DNA from: Adineta vaga
Lineage: Eukaryota > Rotifera
DNA: 64,000 nt
Direction of reading: 5' to 3'
Assembly (NCBI GenBank): GCA_021613535.1
Contig: CP075495.1
Span: forward strand, 496,001-560,000
The position numbers and the translations under genes were made by a program. The notes beneath the pieces are model-generated. The model saw nothing but the letters and a program-made list of their open reading frames with translations. It had not been told where the DNA came from and did no database searches. Positions 44,985 through 55,688 of this stretch are shown here, piece by piece; position 1 is the first letter of the stretch, and each line of letters opens with the position of its first letter.

Positions 44985-45695
44985 TTGATGATGACATATG
45001 AAAGTTCTCAAATTGATTTTCAAGCAACTGAAAAACCTGAACGATCACATATAACTTTAACTGAATATGTTAAACCAAACGCACAACAATTATTACCTTG
45101 TTTATTTCATTTTGAAAATTTACCTTCAAATCCAAGTGAAGATCAATCTGAAGAAGAATTTGTTACATTAGATCGATATGTTCAATTAAAATGTCAAAAA
45201 TCTGAATGGTTAGAAATGGATCAATTATTTTCCTCATCAATGGATTCAACTGTTGATAAACATCATAATCCAATGATTCGACGTGTTGAATGTACAAGAC
45301 CAAAATTTGTACGTCAAAAAACAATTCGTATGAGAACATCAATGGAACAACGTATGATAAAAGAATCACAAACATTTGAAAATGAAAAATATGAAGATCG
45401 AATACTTCGATTAGTTGAACATATAAGACAAACAGTTTCTTGTCAGAATTTTCTTGATATACATCAACCATTTAGTTATCGAAAAGAACAAAGTTGCGAT
45501 TTACAAAAAATTCAATCAATGAATAAAAGAAATGCTCAAATAACAATGTTAAATTCATATGTTGGACAAATGGATTTAGTAGAAATATTAAGTGTTAAAT
45601 CATGGATTACACCCTATTATCGACATGAAAATGACGATTTTATATCAGAATATCAAGTAAAACAAACAAAGAAAAACTTCTTTACAAGTTGTTAG
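44985..45695 (+). CDS. Unknown cytosolic protein
   Basis: Intronless, 236 aa starting MMMTYESSQIDF. Charged, with acidic stretches (PSEDQSEEEFVTLDRY) and a basic central part (RRVECTRPKFVRQKTIRMR). No signal peptide, membrane segment or known domain was seen. Codon use matches neighbouring genes and the frame is clean over 711 bp, which supports a real gene. Confidence 0.6.
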   Translation: MMMTYESSQIDFQATEKPERSHITLTEYVKPNAQQLLPCLFHFENLPSNPSEDQSEEEFVTLDRYVQLKCQKSEWLEMDQLFSSSMDSTVDKHHNPMIRRVECTRPKFVRQKTIRMRTSMEQRMIKESQTFENEKYEDRILRLVEHIRQTVSCQNFLDIHQPFSYRKEQSCDLQKIQSMNKRNAQITMLNSYVGQMDLVEILSVKSWITPYYRHENDDFISEYQVKQTKKNFFTSC

Positions 45696-46148
45696 TTGTG
45701 GATTATTTAAATGTTTACGGCGTGTTTAATATTTATTTAGAAAAATGATTTTAATATGAATAAATTAATTCTAAATTCTCAAATATTCGTCTAAATGATT
45801 TATTCTCGTAGTGAAAAATCTTCTCCAATTATTAGAATCGAATTCAAATTTAATATGTAGACGTGCATGAGATGTAACGTTTTCTGAATTTATTTTTATA
45901 CGTTTTTTTAATCAAATCTATCTAGTTTGATACATACCACATATATTGTTTATTATTTGATAAAGATATAAATTTTCTGTTGATATTGCGTACCTTGAAA
46001 GAACGACATAACGTTTTATTCATTTATTGACGACTTTTTCAACGTGTTCTCTCACAATTTCGCTGCATTACTATCTATTTTAGGTTTTGTATCTAAACTA
46101 AACTTACTAATCTTTTAATGAATTATACATATTCTTTATTCAACTAAG
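45696..46148. other. Intergenic; upstream exon of the next gene not found
   Basis: No open signal-peptide exon could be located ahead of the acceptor at 46147-46148. Confidence 0.3.
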
Positions 46149-46544
46149 TACCCATATCAAATCGAGCATTACCCAACTGGATGCGATAAAACTACATGTT
46201 TTTGTACATCGAGTAGTATAATTCTTAGTAATGTCGAAAGTCAGCAAACTTCGTATACAAGTTCCATTTATAGTGATGTTTGTCCACAAACACCTTTGAA
46301 CGTTGATTCAATCATTGCAATGCCAACAAGTTTCACTGCTCAAGTACTATTCTTACATCAACCAAATGGAATAAGACTTACTGAAGATAGTCGACAAATA
46401 ATATTTATCAATCCTATATTTCCTAATTGTAATGGTGATGCTATTCGAAAAAACGGTGCTTTTTCGTCAATTGGAACGAGTTCAATTGTCATTGTCATTG
46501 TCATATTAAGTGTTTTAGTTGCAACTAAACAACTAATGATATAA
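46149..46544 (+). CDS. 3' exon of a secreted, probably GPI-anchored protein
   Basis: The frame is open after an AG acceptor (CAACTAAG, ending 46148) for 131 residues to TAA 46544. It has paired cysteines (GCDKTTCFC, DVCPQTPL, FPNCNG), Ser/Thr stretches, and a hydrophobic C-terminus (SSIVIVIVILSVLVATKQL) preceded by small residues, fitting a GPI signal or a membrane helix. No ATG lies in frame within the exon, so the 5' exon is missing from my reading or the gene is truncated. Family not recognised. Confidence 0.5.
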   Translation, partial: YPYQIEHYPTGCDKTTCFCTSSSIILSNVESQQTSYTSSIYSDVCPQTPLNVDSIIAMPTSFTAQVLFLHQPNGIRLTEDSRQIIFINPIFPNCNGDAIRKNGAFSSIGTSSIVIVIVILSVLVATKQLMI

Positions 46545-46714
46545 AACTCATATATTCTATTCGAACTTCTTTCGTTATTTACACTTTATTTAGTTAGAAA
46601 TTCTTTTCTTTTCTTTTAGAAAATTGATTTCCACCAGGGACTTATATCTGAAAAATAGAAAACGATTATATATGTTTAGCTTTGCTGTGTAAGTACAATG
46701 TTGACAAAGCAAGT

Positions 46715-47222
46715 AAGAAAAGTTAGCAACATATTCAAGTATTTTTTGCCAGGATTCGCCTGTAAACTTGTGCTAGCCTCCGAAAAGGTTGTGTTGGATG
46801 CAGAATTTACTTCCCTATCGAATGGTGACATTTTTAATAGGGTTCACCATCCAAAAACTAAAGTTTTCGACGAAAGACCGGTGTTTTCACCCATTTTTTG
46901 GACTTAAAGCTTTTGTATTTCTTGCCCGGATTCGCCTGAGAACCTGTGCTGTGTCTAAGAATGGTTGTGTTGAATTCAGAACTTGATTATCCATCAAAGG
47001 ATGTAGTTTTTGAAGAGGGTCACCGAGAAAAAAAATCGTCACACCCATACACCCACACCCACACTTAGATCTTCGCCTCCGGTAATACCCCTCAAGACCT
47101 ACATCATTTGATATAGAATTAAATTCGGCATCCAACACAACCTTTTCGGAGGCCAGCACAAGTTTACAGGCGAATCCTGGCAAAAAATACTTGAATATGG
47201 TGCTAACTTTGCCTACGTCACA
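46715..47222. repeat. Repeat cluster: two direct and one inverted copy around a telomere-like island
   Basis: Copy a (about 46715-46830) and copy c on the other strand (about 47107-47222) are roughly 95% identical over 100 bp, sharing CAAGTATTTTTTGCCAGGAT and TCGCCTGTAAACTTGTGCT. Copy b (about 46906-47025) is a diverged direct copy (TTGCCCGGATTCGCCTGAGA). The TGTGGG-type island at 47040-47064 lies between b and c. No coding capacity was recognised; this may be a non-autonomous element. Confidence 0.7.
47040..47064. repeat. Telomere-like island, single C-rich arm
   Basis: CACACCCATACACCCACACCC and ACAC are followed by TTAGATCTTCGCC. The AGATCTTCGCC phrase also adjoins the C-rich arm of copy 1 at 8239-8249. 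Confidence 0.65.
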
Positions 47223-47815
47223 GAAGAAGAAAAAACAAAAGTTGTCACCGACAATGAATTGAATCACTGATATACGATATGTAAGAAGCTCATATGTTTT
47301 GTATATTATTGTAACGTTATAAACAAGTCAGATGAAAGTTCCCAGTGATATGTAGTTACAAGAATGATTGATTCAAAGCCACCAATTACAGAATAGAACT
47401 ATCTCGTAAGTAATCAGTGCATTTGATAAGATTAGGATCCTTATGCTTGATAAAAGCGATACACGTTATAAGTATTTGACATCCACCTCGGATAAAAAAT
47501 GTCAAAATTAATATCTATATGTGAGTCAATAGAAAGAATAAATGAAGCATGAAGACGTAGCACAATAATATAAAGATTGACAAATAAACGAAAATGAGTG
47601 TGCTGACGGACAGATATGTCTTGTCGGAATTGTCCAATGATCTTCTATCGAAAAAATTCAATCGGTCGACGACGAAAATGTTTGTGCTGAACATTTGAGA
47701 GAGAGAGAGAAAAAAAAGCTGGCATGATTTTTTTTCTTCTATTCAATGTCGATAAATGGACTATAAAATGTTACCCAAATATAATTCATATCATTTATTT
47801 CTCTTCGGTGGAAAA

Positions 47816-48165
47816 ATGAATAACATTAGAATGTTGTGTAGTTTGGTATTGTTGATAATGTAAGTTATTGATGAGTATGTTGAATACTTCATTGTAGATT
47901 ATGATTATTGTTTTATTGTAGTCTATTTGATATCACTTTTGCTCGTACAAGAAGTTTTAATTGTCCAGAAGAAGATATTGATAAAGGATGTAAACATCCA
48001 CTATCATGTCTCTATCCGAATCCTAATAATTGTCAAGAATTTATTCAATGTGATGATGCAGGTAGAGTTTATTATAAAAAATGCACGGGTGGATTACATT
48101 GGAATGATATTATCAAAAATTGTGATGAACCGCGTCGTGTAAAATGTAAAGTCCGTGGTTATTAA
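47816..48165 (+). CDS. Chitin-binding type 2 (peritrophin-A) secreted protein
   Basis: Two exons (47816-47859 and 47922-48165), phase-2 GT-AG intron, 95 aa. A signal peptide (RMLCSLVLLIILFDITFA) is followed by one chitin-binding type 2 domain with six cysteines: CPEEDIDKGCKHPLSC, PNNCQEFIQCDDAGRVYYKKC, LHWNDIIKNCD and a last Cys in RRVKCKVRGY. The aromatic and Asn positions of the chitin-binding face (F in QEFIQC, the YY pair, W in LHWND) are conserved. Role: binding chitin of the jaws (trophi), gut lining or egg shell. The start ATG at 47816 gives a normal signal sequence. One domain only, the smallest form of the family. Confidence 0.9.
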
Positions 48166-48346
48166 TGAAATGTTCAATCTTTTCTTGTCTCGCAAAATTA
48201 CATAAAGTTTCATTTGTTTGTTCAATGTAAACGATATTATTTGATGAAAACAATTAATAAACGATTTATCTGCTTTTATTATCTTAGTGACTTTACTGAA
48301 AAGATGTTAGCGAAATCTTCAGAAATGAAGACTTGGAGATTAGGAC

Positions 48347-48366
48347 GAACACCCGCACCCTCACCC
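48347..48366. repeat. Degenerate telomere-like island
   Basis: GAACACCCGCACCCTCACCC is a C-rich variant of the repeat with substitutions, sited between the convergent 3' ends of the chitin-binding and carboxypeptidase genes. Confidence 0.4.
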
Positions 48367-48451
48367 TAGCAAATATAGATGATGTTTGTTTATTCTGTAT
48401 TGCAATATTAAAAGAAAAAAAAGATTGTCATTTAATTAGATTTGACATTTC

Positions 48452-50169
48452 TTATGCATAAACATGTCCTTCAATATATTTCAATAAAGCTAATTCACCA
48501 GCTAATGTTTCTTGACCAGTTGGAATAATTTGATCTTCTGGTAACAGAAATCCATATTTACCTAAGAACAAATCATCAAAGAAAATGTTCATGGGCGATT
48601 AAAAATAGTGGATATTACCTGTATCTCGAAGTTCTACACCATAACTAAATGTTATATTAACTTTACCATAAGTCCAATCAGCACTACTACCCGATGCAAC
48701 ATAAATAATTGAAGCAATATTACCATGAATATATTTTGTACCTGAAAGAAAAAGAATTTTCTCACAAAAATCTTTACATATCCAAACTGACCATAAACAG
48801 CAGCAAGTGCTTGAACAGCCACAGCAGATCCATCATCTTGTAATTTAAAATGAACTGGTTTTGCTGTTGTATAACCTATAATCAAGTATATATATATATA
48901 TATGATAAATTCGAGATCATATCAGACAACAAGAATTTACCCCATGGCGACATCCAAAATTGTGAATAAGAATGAAAGTTAATATAATGAATAATTGTAT
49001 CAGCATGTTCCTGAATAAATTTAGCAACTTGTGCTGTTTCAACTTCTGAAAATGCTTTACTACCACAATAAGTATCATCACATGGATCACTCGAAGCACC
49101 ACCTATATATTGAAGGATTTTATAAGTAAGAATAAGGAGAGGATGAAAATTAATATACTTTCACACCAATGATAATCCCAATTTCGATTTGGATCAGCTC
49201 CGAAACAATTAGGTTTTGATGTTTTACTTCGAGTTTTTCGCCATAATCGATCTAGAAAGAAAAAGAAAAGATTTTTAATGCAATATTCTTTCTTATATTC
49301 TCTCATTAACCTTTCGTCCATGTATATACATAACCATCGACATTGAATACAGGTAAAATATAATAATCAAATTGATCAATTAAATGAGTAATCGTTGGAT
49401 CTTTATTATAATTTGATAAAAATGCATAAGCAATATAAATATTAGTTGCTGGACTAATCCATTCTCGTGAATGAATACCTAAAAATCAAAATAAACTTTT
49501 CGAATAATTTTCAAATTCATTTCATATACCTCCATCCCACCAAACAGCTTTTTTCTGATTGATTGCAGTTCCATCTTGTTTAGTAGCGAATTTATTTGAT
49601 GATATTTTCAAACCTTTCAATGGACGATTTTCATATGATTGTCCAACGATAAATGATGTTGCTAATGATGGATATGTTGCCACCATTGTATCAATCCATG
49701 CATGAATTTCATCAAGTGTATGATATTTATCATATTCAAAATCATTCACCTGCATTTTTGATGATTGTGATCGATGAATTAATTTTTGTCCTTGAATTAT
49801 CGCACCAATATCTTTCATGATCACATCGTATTGCATTTTCATTACATCTGATGATAAATATGCATTAAAACTTTGAAGAGATTTAGGTGCAATACTAACA
49901 TCAATCTAAATCAATAAAATGAATCAATCAATGAAATAAAACAATCGAAAATTTACTGGAATATTAGTTCGAATATCTTCAGACCAAAAGTTAATGTTTT
50001 GTTCATTTGTTTTACGACGAAAATCAACTAATTGTTTCACTTGTTCATCATTTGTAATATTCAAACGCCATAATTGATATTGAGAATAGGATTTATAAGC
50101 ATTAACATTGATATTAAGAGTTGTTAAAAGAACGAAACTAACAACAATTGCCCAAAGCAACATTGTCAT
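48452..50169 (-). CDS. Zinc carboxypeptidase, M14A (CPA/CPB type)
   Basis: Eight exons: 49957-50169, 49530-49905, 49311-49478, 49159-49251, 48941-49102, 48792-48875, 48619-48741 and 48452-48561. They join in frame to 442 aa, the usual prepro-carboxypeptidase length. I start at ATG 50169 ([15 protein letters not shown]); an open frame extends upstream without ATG. A signal peptide and propeptide (about 25-110) precede the catalytic domain. Zinc ligands are H199 and E202 in GIHSREW and H328 in [10 protein letters not shown]275 in [10 protein letters not shown] binds the substrate carboxylate; E402 in [10 protein letters not shown] is the general base. The Cys pair in [18 protein letters not shown] is a variant of the family. 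It removes C-terminal amino acids from peptides outside the cell, probably digestive, and is made as a zymogen. All catalytic residues are present. The third intron starts GTTAAT, a weak donor. Confidence 0.93.
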
Positions 50170-51239
50170 ATCTTTTAAAACACGAACTATAACCACCTAT
50201 ATAAATATAAATATAATAAAAGTTATCAGAATCTAAATAGATATACGCTTTTCTTTCACTTCATAGATAAATAAGACTAAATGATGATGAAGGACAAAAA
50301 AAAGCTCTTGGTCATCATGACAAATTAATCATTAGAAAAAAAACCATACGTAAATATGATCTGCAAAAAATCAAAGCATCGAATAAATTTACTTTTTTTC
50401 TATTTTATTTGATGAATATTTCATTGAAGTAAACACAGCATTCATTTTTTTGTTGCGATAAATTTCTGTGTAGTTTCGTTAAGAAGAAAGAAAAGGTTTG
50501 GCAACAGTGAGATGGAATTTACAAGAATAATCTTTGTATGAGAATCATCGTTCTAAATGATGTTTTAATTGAGGGTGGGTGTGGGTGTAATAGAGAAATA
50601 ATTAAACCCACACCCAAAGCCTAGCATTAGCAATAGATGAGTGTAGACGTTTACTTTACTGAATCAATTCATCAGATAATTTCACTATATAAAACCTGCT
50701 TAAAGATCCGATTCAATGACAAATGAATCGTTCATGTTTACAATTTCGAAGATGTGAGTGACGATATGTGACGTCGCTTCGATAACATAAAGTATTAAAG
50801 AAAATACGTGATGTATTCGAACAATATTAATGACTTATGTAGAGAAAAAACCAAGCAGGAGAAAAAGAATACCCAACCAATAGGACGATGCTGCGTATAT
50901 GTGAGGTAAGGAATTATATATAATCACTCAGTAAGAATATTTTCTCCTTTTTCTTATGAATTTTTTCCAAAAGCCAGACAAGTCAATATTGACCAGGATG
51001 TCAATGCAAGAAAAACTGCGTCAAAAGAATAGAAGAAAGATTATATTTCATATATAAATTACCAATCCTATTGACATATTATCAGTTTCCATGTAACACA
51101 GAACACAACAAAATATCTCAGACAGTTCCATCGTCAGTTCACATTGAAAATTAATATATCACAGTGAGAAGTTTTGTGAATAATCTATATTTTATTTCAA
51201 GACACAACAACAAAGTACTTGTGGAAAATACTGAACCAA
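50170..51239. other. Intergenic with telomere-like hairpin
   Basis: No gene seen between the carboxypeptidase start and the glycine-zipper gene. It contains the hairpin at 50571-50616. Confidence 0.4.
50571..50616. repeat. Telomere-like hairpin, copy 5
   Basis: GAGGGTGGGTGTGGGTGTAA on the left and AAACCCACACCCAAAG on the right are inverted around a loop of about 17 nt, G-rich arm first. It lies about 400 bp upstream of the carboxypeptidase gene. Confidence 0.7.
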
Positions 51240-51542
51240 ATGGATCAAGAAAAACCAAAAGGTAAATTTCTTTTTTTCGTCATCATATTTAAGAAGGGAA
51301 CGATAGATTTCAAAACTTTGACACTCCAAGAATTGCTTTTACCTTATGCGTGTTTTTATTTTTGTATAGAACAAGGCAAAGATGGTTCATATCTTCGTAG
51401 TCTATTAGCCGGTGGAGCTATTGGCGCAACAACAGGTGCTACTGTTGGCTTAATTGGTGGTCCTATTGGCTCTTTCGCTGGAGGCTTTTTCGGTGCATTC
51501 ACCGGAATTATAGTTGCTGGTGTGAAAGGAATGAAGAATTGA
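51240..51542 (+). CDS. Small glycine-zipper protein
   Basis: Exon 1 (51240-51261, seven codons plus one base) joins exon 2 (51370-51542) across a phase-1 intron (GTAAAT...TATAG), giving 64 aa. Residues about 20-58 are a glycine zipper (GGAIGATTGATVGLIGGPIG then SFAGGFFGAFTGIIVAG), two helices with small residues every fourth position, expected to pack tightly inside membranes. No signal peptide. Such motifs occur in membrane-inserting and mitochondrial proteins; no specific family is assigned. An alternative unspliced frame from 51219 would give 107 aa, but its middle is intron-like. Confidence 0.7.
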   Translation: MDQEKPKGKFLFFVIIFKKGTIDFKTLTLQELLLPYACFYFCIEQGKDGSYLRSLLAGGAIGATTGATVGLIGGPIGSFAGGFFGAFTGIIVAGVKGMKN

Positions 51543-51737
51543 AAATAATCTTCTATTTTTTTATGTCTATTTTGAACTTCGAGTTCTTGTTTTACTTAAT
51601 CAAGAATGAAAGAAGATGTTAAGAAGTGTGTAACCGACATATATACTCTTATTCTCTAATCATACCAACACCATCAAGTTTGTTAATATAATTCGAAATC
51701 AATAAATTTTCTGAAATAAAAAAACAAAAAAAATTGA

Positions 51738-54700
51738 TTAGTCTATTTTGCTTCGTTTTGTCGTCAATCTTAATAATGAACAAATTGTACCAATAGGAAA
51801 ATTTAACCATTCTTTTTTTCCAATACAATTTCTATTTGATAATTCATCATCAGGAAGACGTTCTTTACAACTTGCACTTTTATTAATCACATCAATTAAA
51901 GCAATTGCCATACCTTGTGAAATAATAATTATAATTAATTGTATAAAACTTAAATGAACTGGTTGATGATAATCAAAAATAATTGCAAATGGTGTAATAT
52001 GAAACCAATGAGCATGTTCAAGATCATATAATGTAAAAATGAAATTAAATATAATTCCAACAATAATATAAATTAATATTGATAAATAATAAGCTCTTGT
52101 TCCTTGATTTTCTCTTACTGTTGCTAAATATTCCACATTTTTCGATTTATATAATAATAAATATCGTCGTATTGTAGTCCATGTATTTAATAGAAAAACA
52201 ATAATTGAAACACATGATAAACATATTAAATATAATTTTTGTATAATTTTCATATATTCAAATGATATTGTTAAAGAAAAAAGAGTAGTTAAATCCGTAA
52301 TAACAATCATCCAACTAAACCAATCAATTCCTTGTATTAAAATTGTTGTTAATAAACGTAAAATACTAATAAAATAACTTATTCTTTTATTTGCTCCATA
52401 AGCATGATTAATTGTAACACCAATATCAATCATTCTTGAATCATGTACAACTAAAATATTTCCTGTTATCATTGTTGTATATGCAGCACGTGTATATAAT
52501 AATATTCTATCATATGGTTGTTCAATTTTAACTAAAGTTTTAAAAATCCAAACAGATTTTTGTATTGGTTCAATTAAAAACATAATTGGAGCAATAATTA
52601 ACATTCGAATAAATATTAATCTTATACCAAATAAAAATCCTAAAAGATAATTTTTCCATGTAATATAATTATTAATTTGACTTTTTTTAATATAAGAATA
52701 TTCTTTATGATATTTATAAGTTTTAACAATATTAAATCGAGTTATTTTCCAATCAAATATATAACGTATTATATCAGGAATATTATCAAATAAACCACGA
52801 AAATGACTATAAGATATTTGATTATAACAATCAAGAACAAGTTTATTAACTGATGATGTAAATTGTTTAATAATTGAACAATTTTTTGGTTTAATATATG
52901 ATAAATTATTAAATTGATGATTTATACCAAATATTTTTAAATCTTCAATTAATAAATTTTGTATTTTAAATTCATAATTTAATATTTGAATTTGATTCCA
53001 TGAATAATTTTTATATTGATATAATTCTGATGATTGATCTAATGTTAATTGACGAGATTTCCAAAACTTTTCTAATTGATTTCTAGTTGGAAATATTCCT
53101 AATGCAAAATATTCACTTAATTTAGCACGATCATTTGCATTCATTTCATTAAATGGATATTTATATTTACGCATAGATAATAAATAATTTTCAACTAAAA
53201 TTCCTAAATGTTTTATTTGTTTATCATTATTAAAACCCATTCTATTCCATTGATGTTTACCTAAATCTAATAATGTATTTAATAAACGATATAAATATTT
53301 ACTACTACGATAAATTGTTCGTCCTGATTGAACTTGTTTTAATGAATAATTTTTAATATATTTTAAAAAATTTCCATATTGTTCATTAATTGATTGATAT
53401 AATTGATTATTTGTTAAAAGATTTGTACGTAAAGTTTTATCTTGAACATAAGAAACATCAACATAATTATTATATTGTTCAACATTAACATAATATAATG
53501 AACCTTCAGCAACACAAGCATCATTAGCAAAATAAATTGCTTTAGAAAATTTATGTCGCATTGAAACAGTAAGTGTATCAATATATAACATTTCATTTGG
53601 TGGTATTTGAAGTATTGGATGAAAAAATGAATTTTCATAACGATCTTTTCTTTCTCGAATTTCACGTTCAAGATGACGAGCTTGTCGAAGATATGAAATA
53701 AATAAAATATTACTTTGTTCCATTAAAATTGGTCTCATTTCTTCATGAATTTTATTCCATAAAATTTCAAATTTTGTTGAATCATATCGAGTTATTTTCA
53801 TTATTGAAATAAGATTTGTTATTTCATTTAATGCACAAAGAATTAATTCATTTGTTGGACTTATTTGTGTCAATAATTTTTTCGTATATTTCCAATAAGT
53901 TTTATCAGCATGAGAAAAAAATTCATTTAAAAATGGATCACAATCCATTGTTGTTCTTCTATCAATATAATCATGCCATTCTTTTCCTGTCATTGATTTT
54001 CGTAATTTAATTAATGACATTTGATTTTGTTTATAATCATTTACTTCAGTAAAGAAATACGAAGGATAATCACAACGTATAGTTATAAATATACCTAAAC
54101 CAGTTCCATTAATATTAAATTTTGGTTCAATAGTATTCATATGTCTTGGATATAAATTTGTATCAAATACAATACCAGATGGTAAAGACCAATGTTGAGA
54201 AAAGAATTCATTAAATATAACACATGCATCAATATCAGTATCACTACCATCAGTTGAACCTATACGAATATCATAATCAGATTCAGGATCTTTACTACCA
54301 GAATCATTTTGTATAATTAATTTATAAGGAAATAAATCCATTAATTGTTCTAATAAATTATTAATATACATTTCACGATACCAACAAAGTTTTAACATAA
54401 ATTTTGTTGTATCATTTGGTGTTAATTGTTTGACAATATCTATTATATAACGAGAGATATCATTACAAATAATATCAGAATGTGAATCATCAGCAAAGAG
54501 TTCAACAAGATTATCCCAATCTCTGATTTGATCAATAATTTGACTACATGAATATTTACTTGTAAATAGAAGATTATTATGATCATCCAAAAGAATAATT
54601 GAATCATTTTCAATCATTGGAATACGAAGTTTAATTAAGGTTTTTTGAAATAAATTCGATTCTAAACTTCGTATTTTATCACTTTTTCTCGATGTATATT

Positions 54701-55135
54701 CAGTGTTTATCATACGATCGATATTTAATGTAATAACATTATCTTTTATTTTATCTTGTGTTAACCAATCAACAAGAACAAGACGATTTTTAGATTTTGA
54801 TAATTGTTGATGAATATTCTGAGATGAAAGTAAACAACAAACACTACCTGTCATTTCAATTGACATACTTCCAATTGCCTTGAATGAACAATGAATAAAA
54901 ATAATACAAAGAAGTTTTGTCAATTCTAATTACTTACCGTTGTTAGTTTATTTTCTGTATATAGACAAACAATATCTCCTGATGAAAGATTGTAATTTTC
55001 TAAAATAAACATGGCGATGTGTTGTGCATGATAAATTAGTTCATTAGAAGTAAGAGATTGTTCATTAAATTCCACTGTTATTTGTTGAGGATGATTATTA
55101 ATATAATCCATTGCTTCACCTTTAATTACGACCAT
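51738..55135 (-). CDS. Chimeric protein: adenylation-domain fragment, nucleotidyltransferase-like region, multi-pass membrane C-terminus
   Basis: Two exons (54938-55135 and 51738-54878), phase-0 intron (GTAAGT...TCAAG), 1,112 aa. Residues about 15-120 resemble the N-terminal lobe of NRPS/acyl-CoA-synthetase adenylation domains (EFNEQSLTSNELIYHAQHIA, SSGDIVCLYTENKL, SMSIEMTGSVCCLLS, RLVLVDWL). None of the nucleotide-binding core motifs such as the SGTTG loop follow, so this is a remnant or a reused scaffold. Around 258-312, GSKDPESDYDI, VIFNEFFSQHW and SGIVFDTNLYPR match the G-S...DxD pattern of polymerase-beta-type nucleotidyltransferases (D267, D269), with a downstream Asp at about 305. A similar layout is known to me in some large bacterial effector-like proteins. 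From about 790 to 1080 there are roughly eight hydrophobic helices. The middle is helical and unassigned. Horizontal origin of the central part is plausible but unproven. Confidence 0.72.
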
Positions 55136-55688
55136 GTGTAAAACGATTGATAGGATATTTTATTAAATAATAATGTAATTATATATCGATCGTAAAATAA
55201 TATCACATGTGCACGTAAATTCAAATATAAGAATCAATATAATGTTATCAAAAAGGGCGTTACACGTCGTCATACGTATATTTTTTCTTCCTCTCTGTTT
55301 TTTTATCACGCATCGTTGACGTTTTATCGTCTTTTCTATACATCAATGACGTCAACTTTGAAAGTTCAACTTTATAATGAAAGCGATATAGAACGAGCGA
55401 GACGGATCGTCGTTCTTAAAAATTTATTTTCTTTATAATAACAAGTTCGTGTTATTTTCTATACTTCGTTGCTGATGAATAATTTTCATTGGTTAAGCAG
55501 AATCATCTGAATATGTTAATATAAAATAAGTCCATACAATCACCATATGTTTTTTAATACAATGTTGTGATTTTCGTTGTGCGAGGAAAATAAAAAGAAA
55601 CGATTGTAATACAATTTTATTGATATCAAAAATAACAGAGTAGAAAGAGAAAAATTAACAAGTTTTTTCATTCATTTTATAAAAGGTT
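55136..55688. other. Divergent intergenic region
   Basis: Shared upstream region of the chimeric membrane gene (minus) and the kelch gene (plus). No repeat or clear core promoter motif was singled out. Confidence 0.4.

Noticed and set aside
46698-47267. Open frames of 65-126 codons in the repeat cluster
   Set aside because: They follow the repeated units and read through the telomere-like tract; no conserved protein content.
53414-54010. Met/Ile/Leu-rich frames within the chimeric membrane gene
   Set aside because: Out-of-frame or antisense readings of an AT-rich coding exon.
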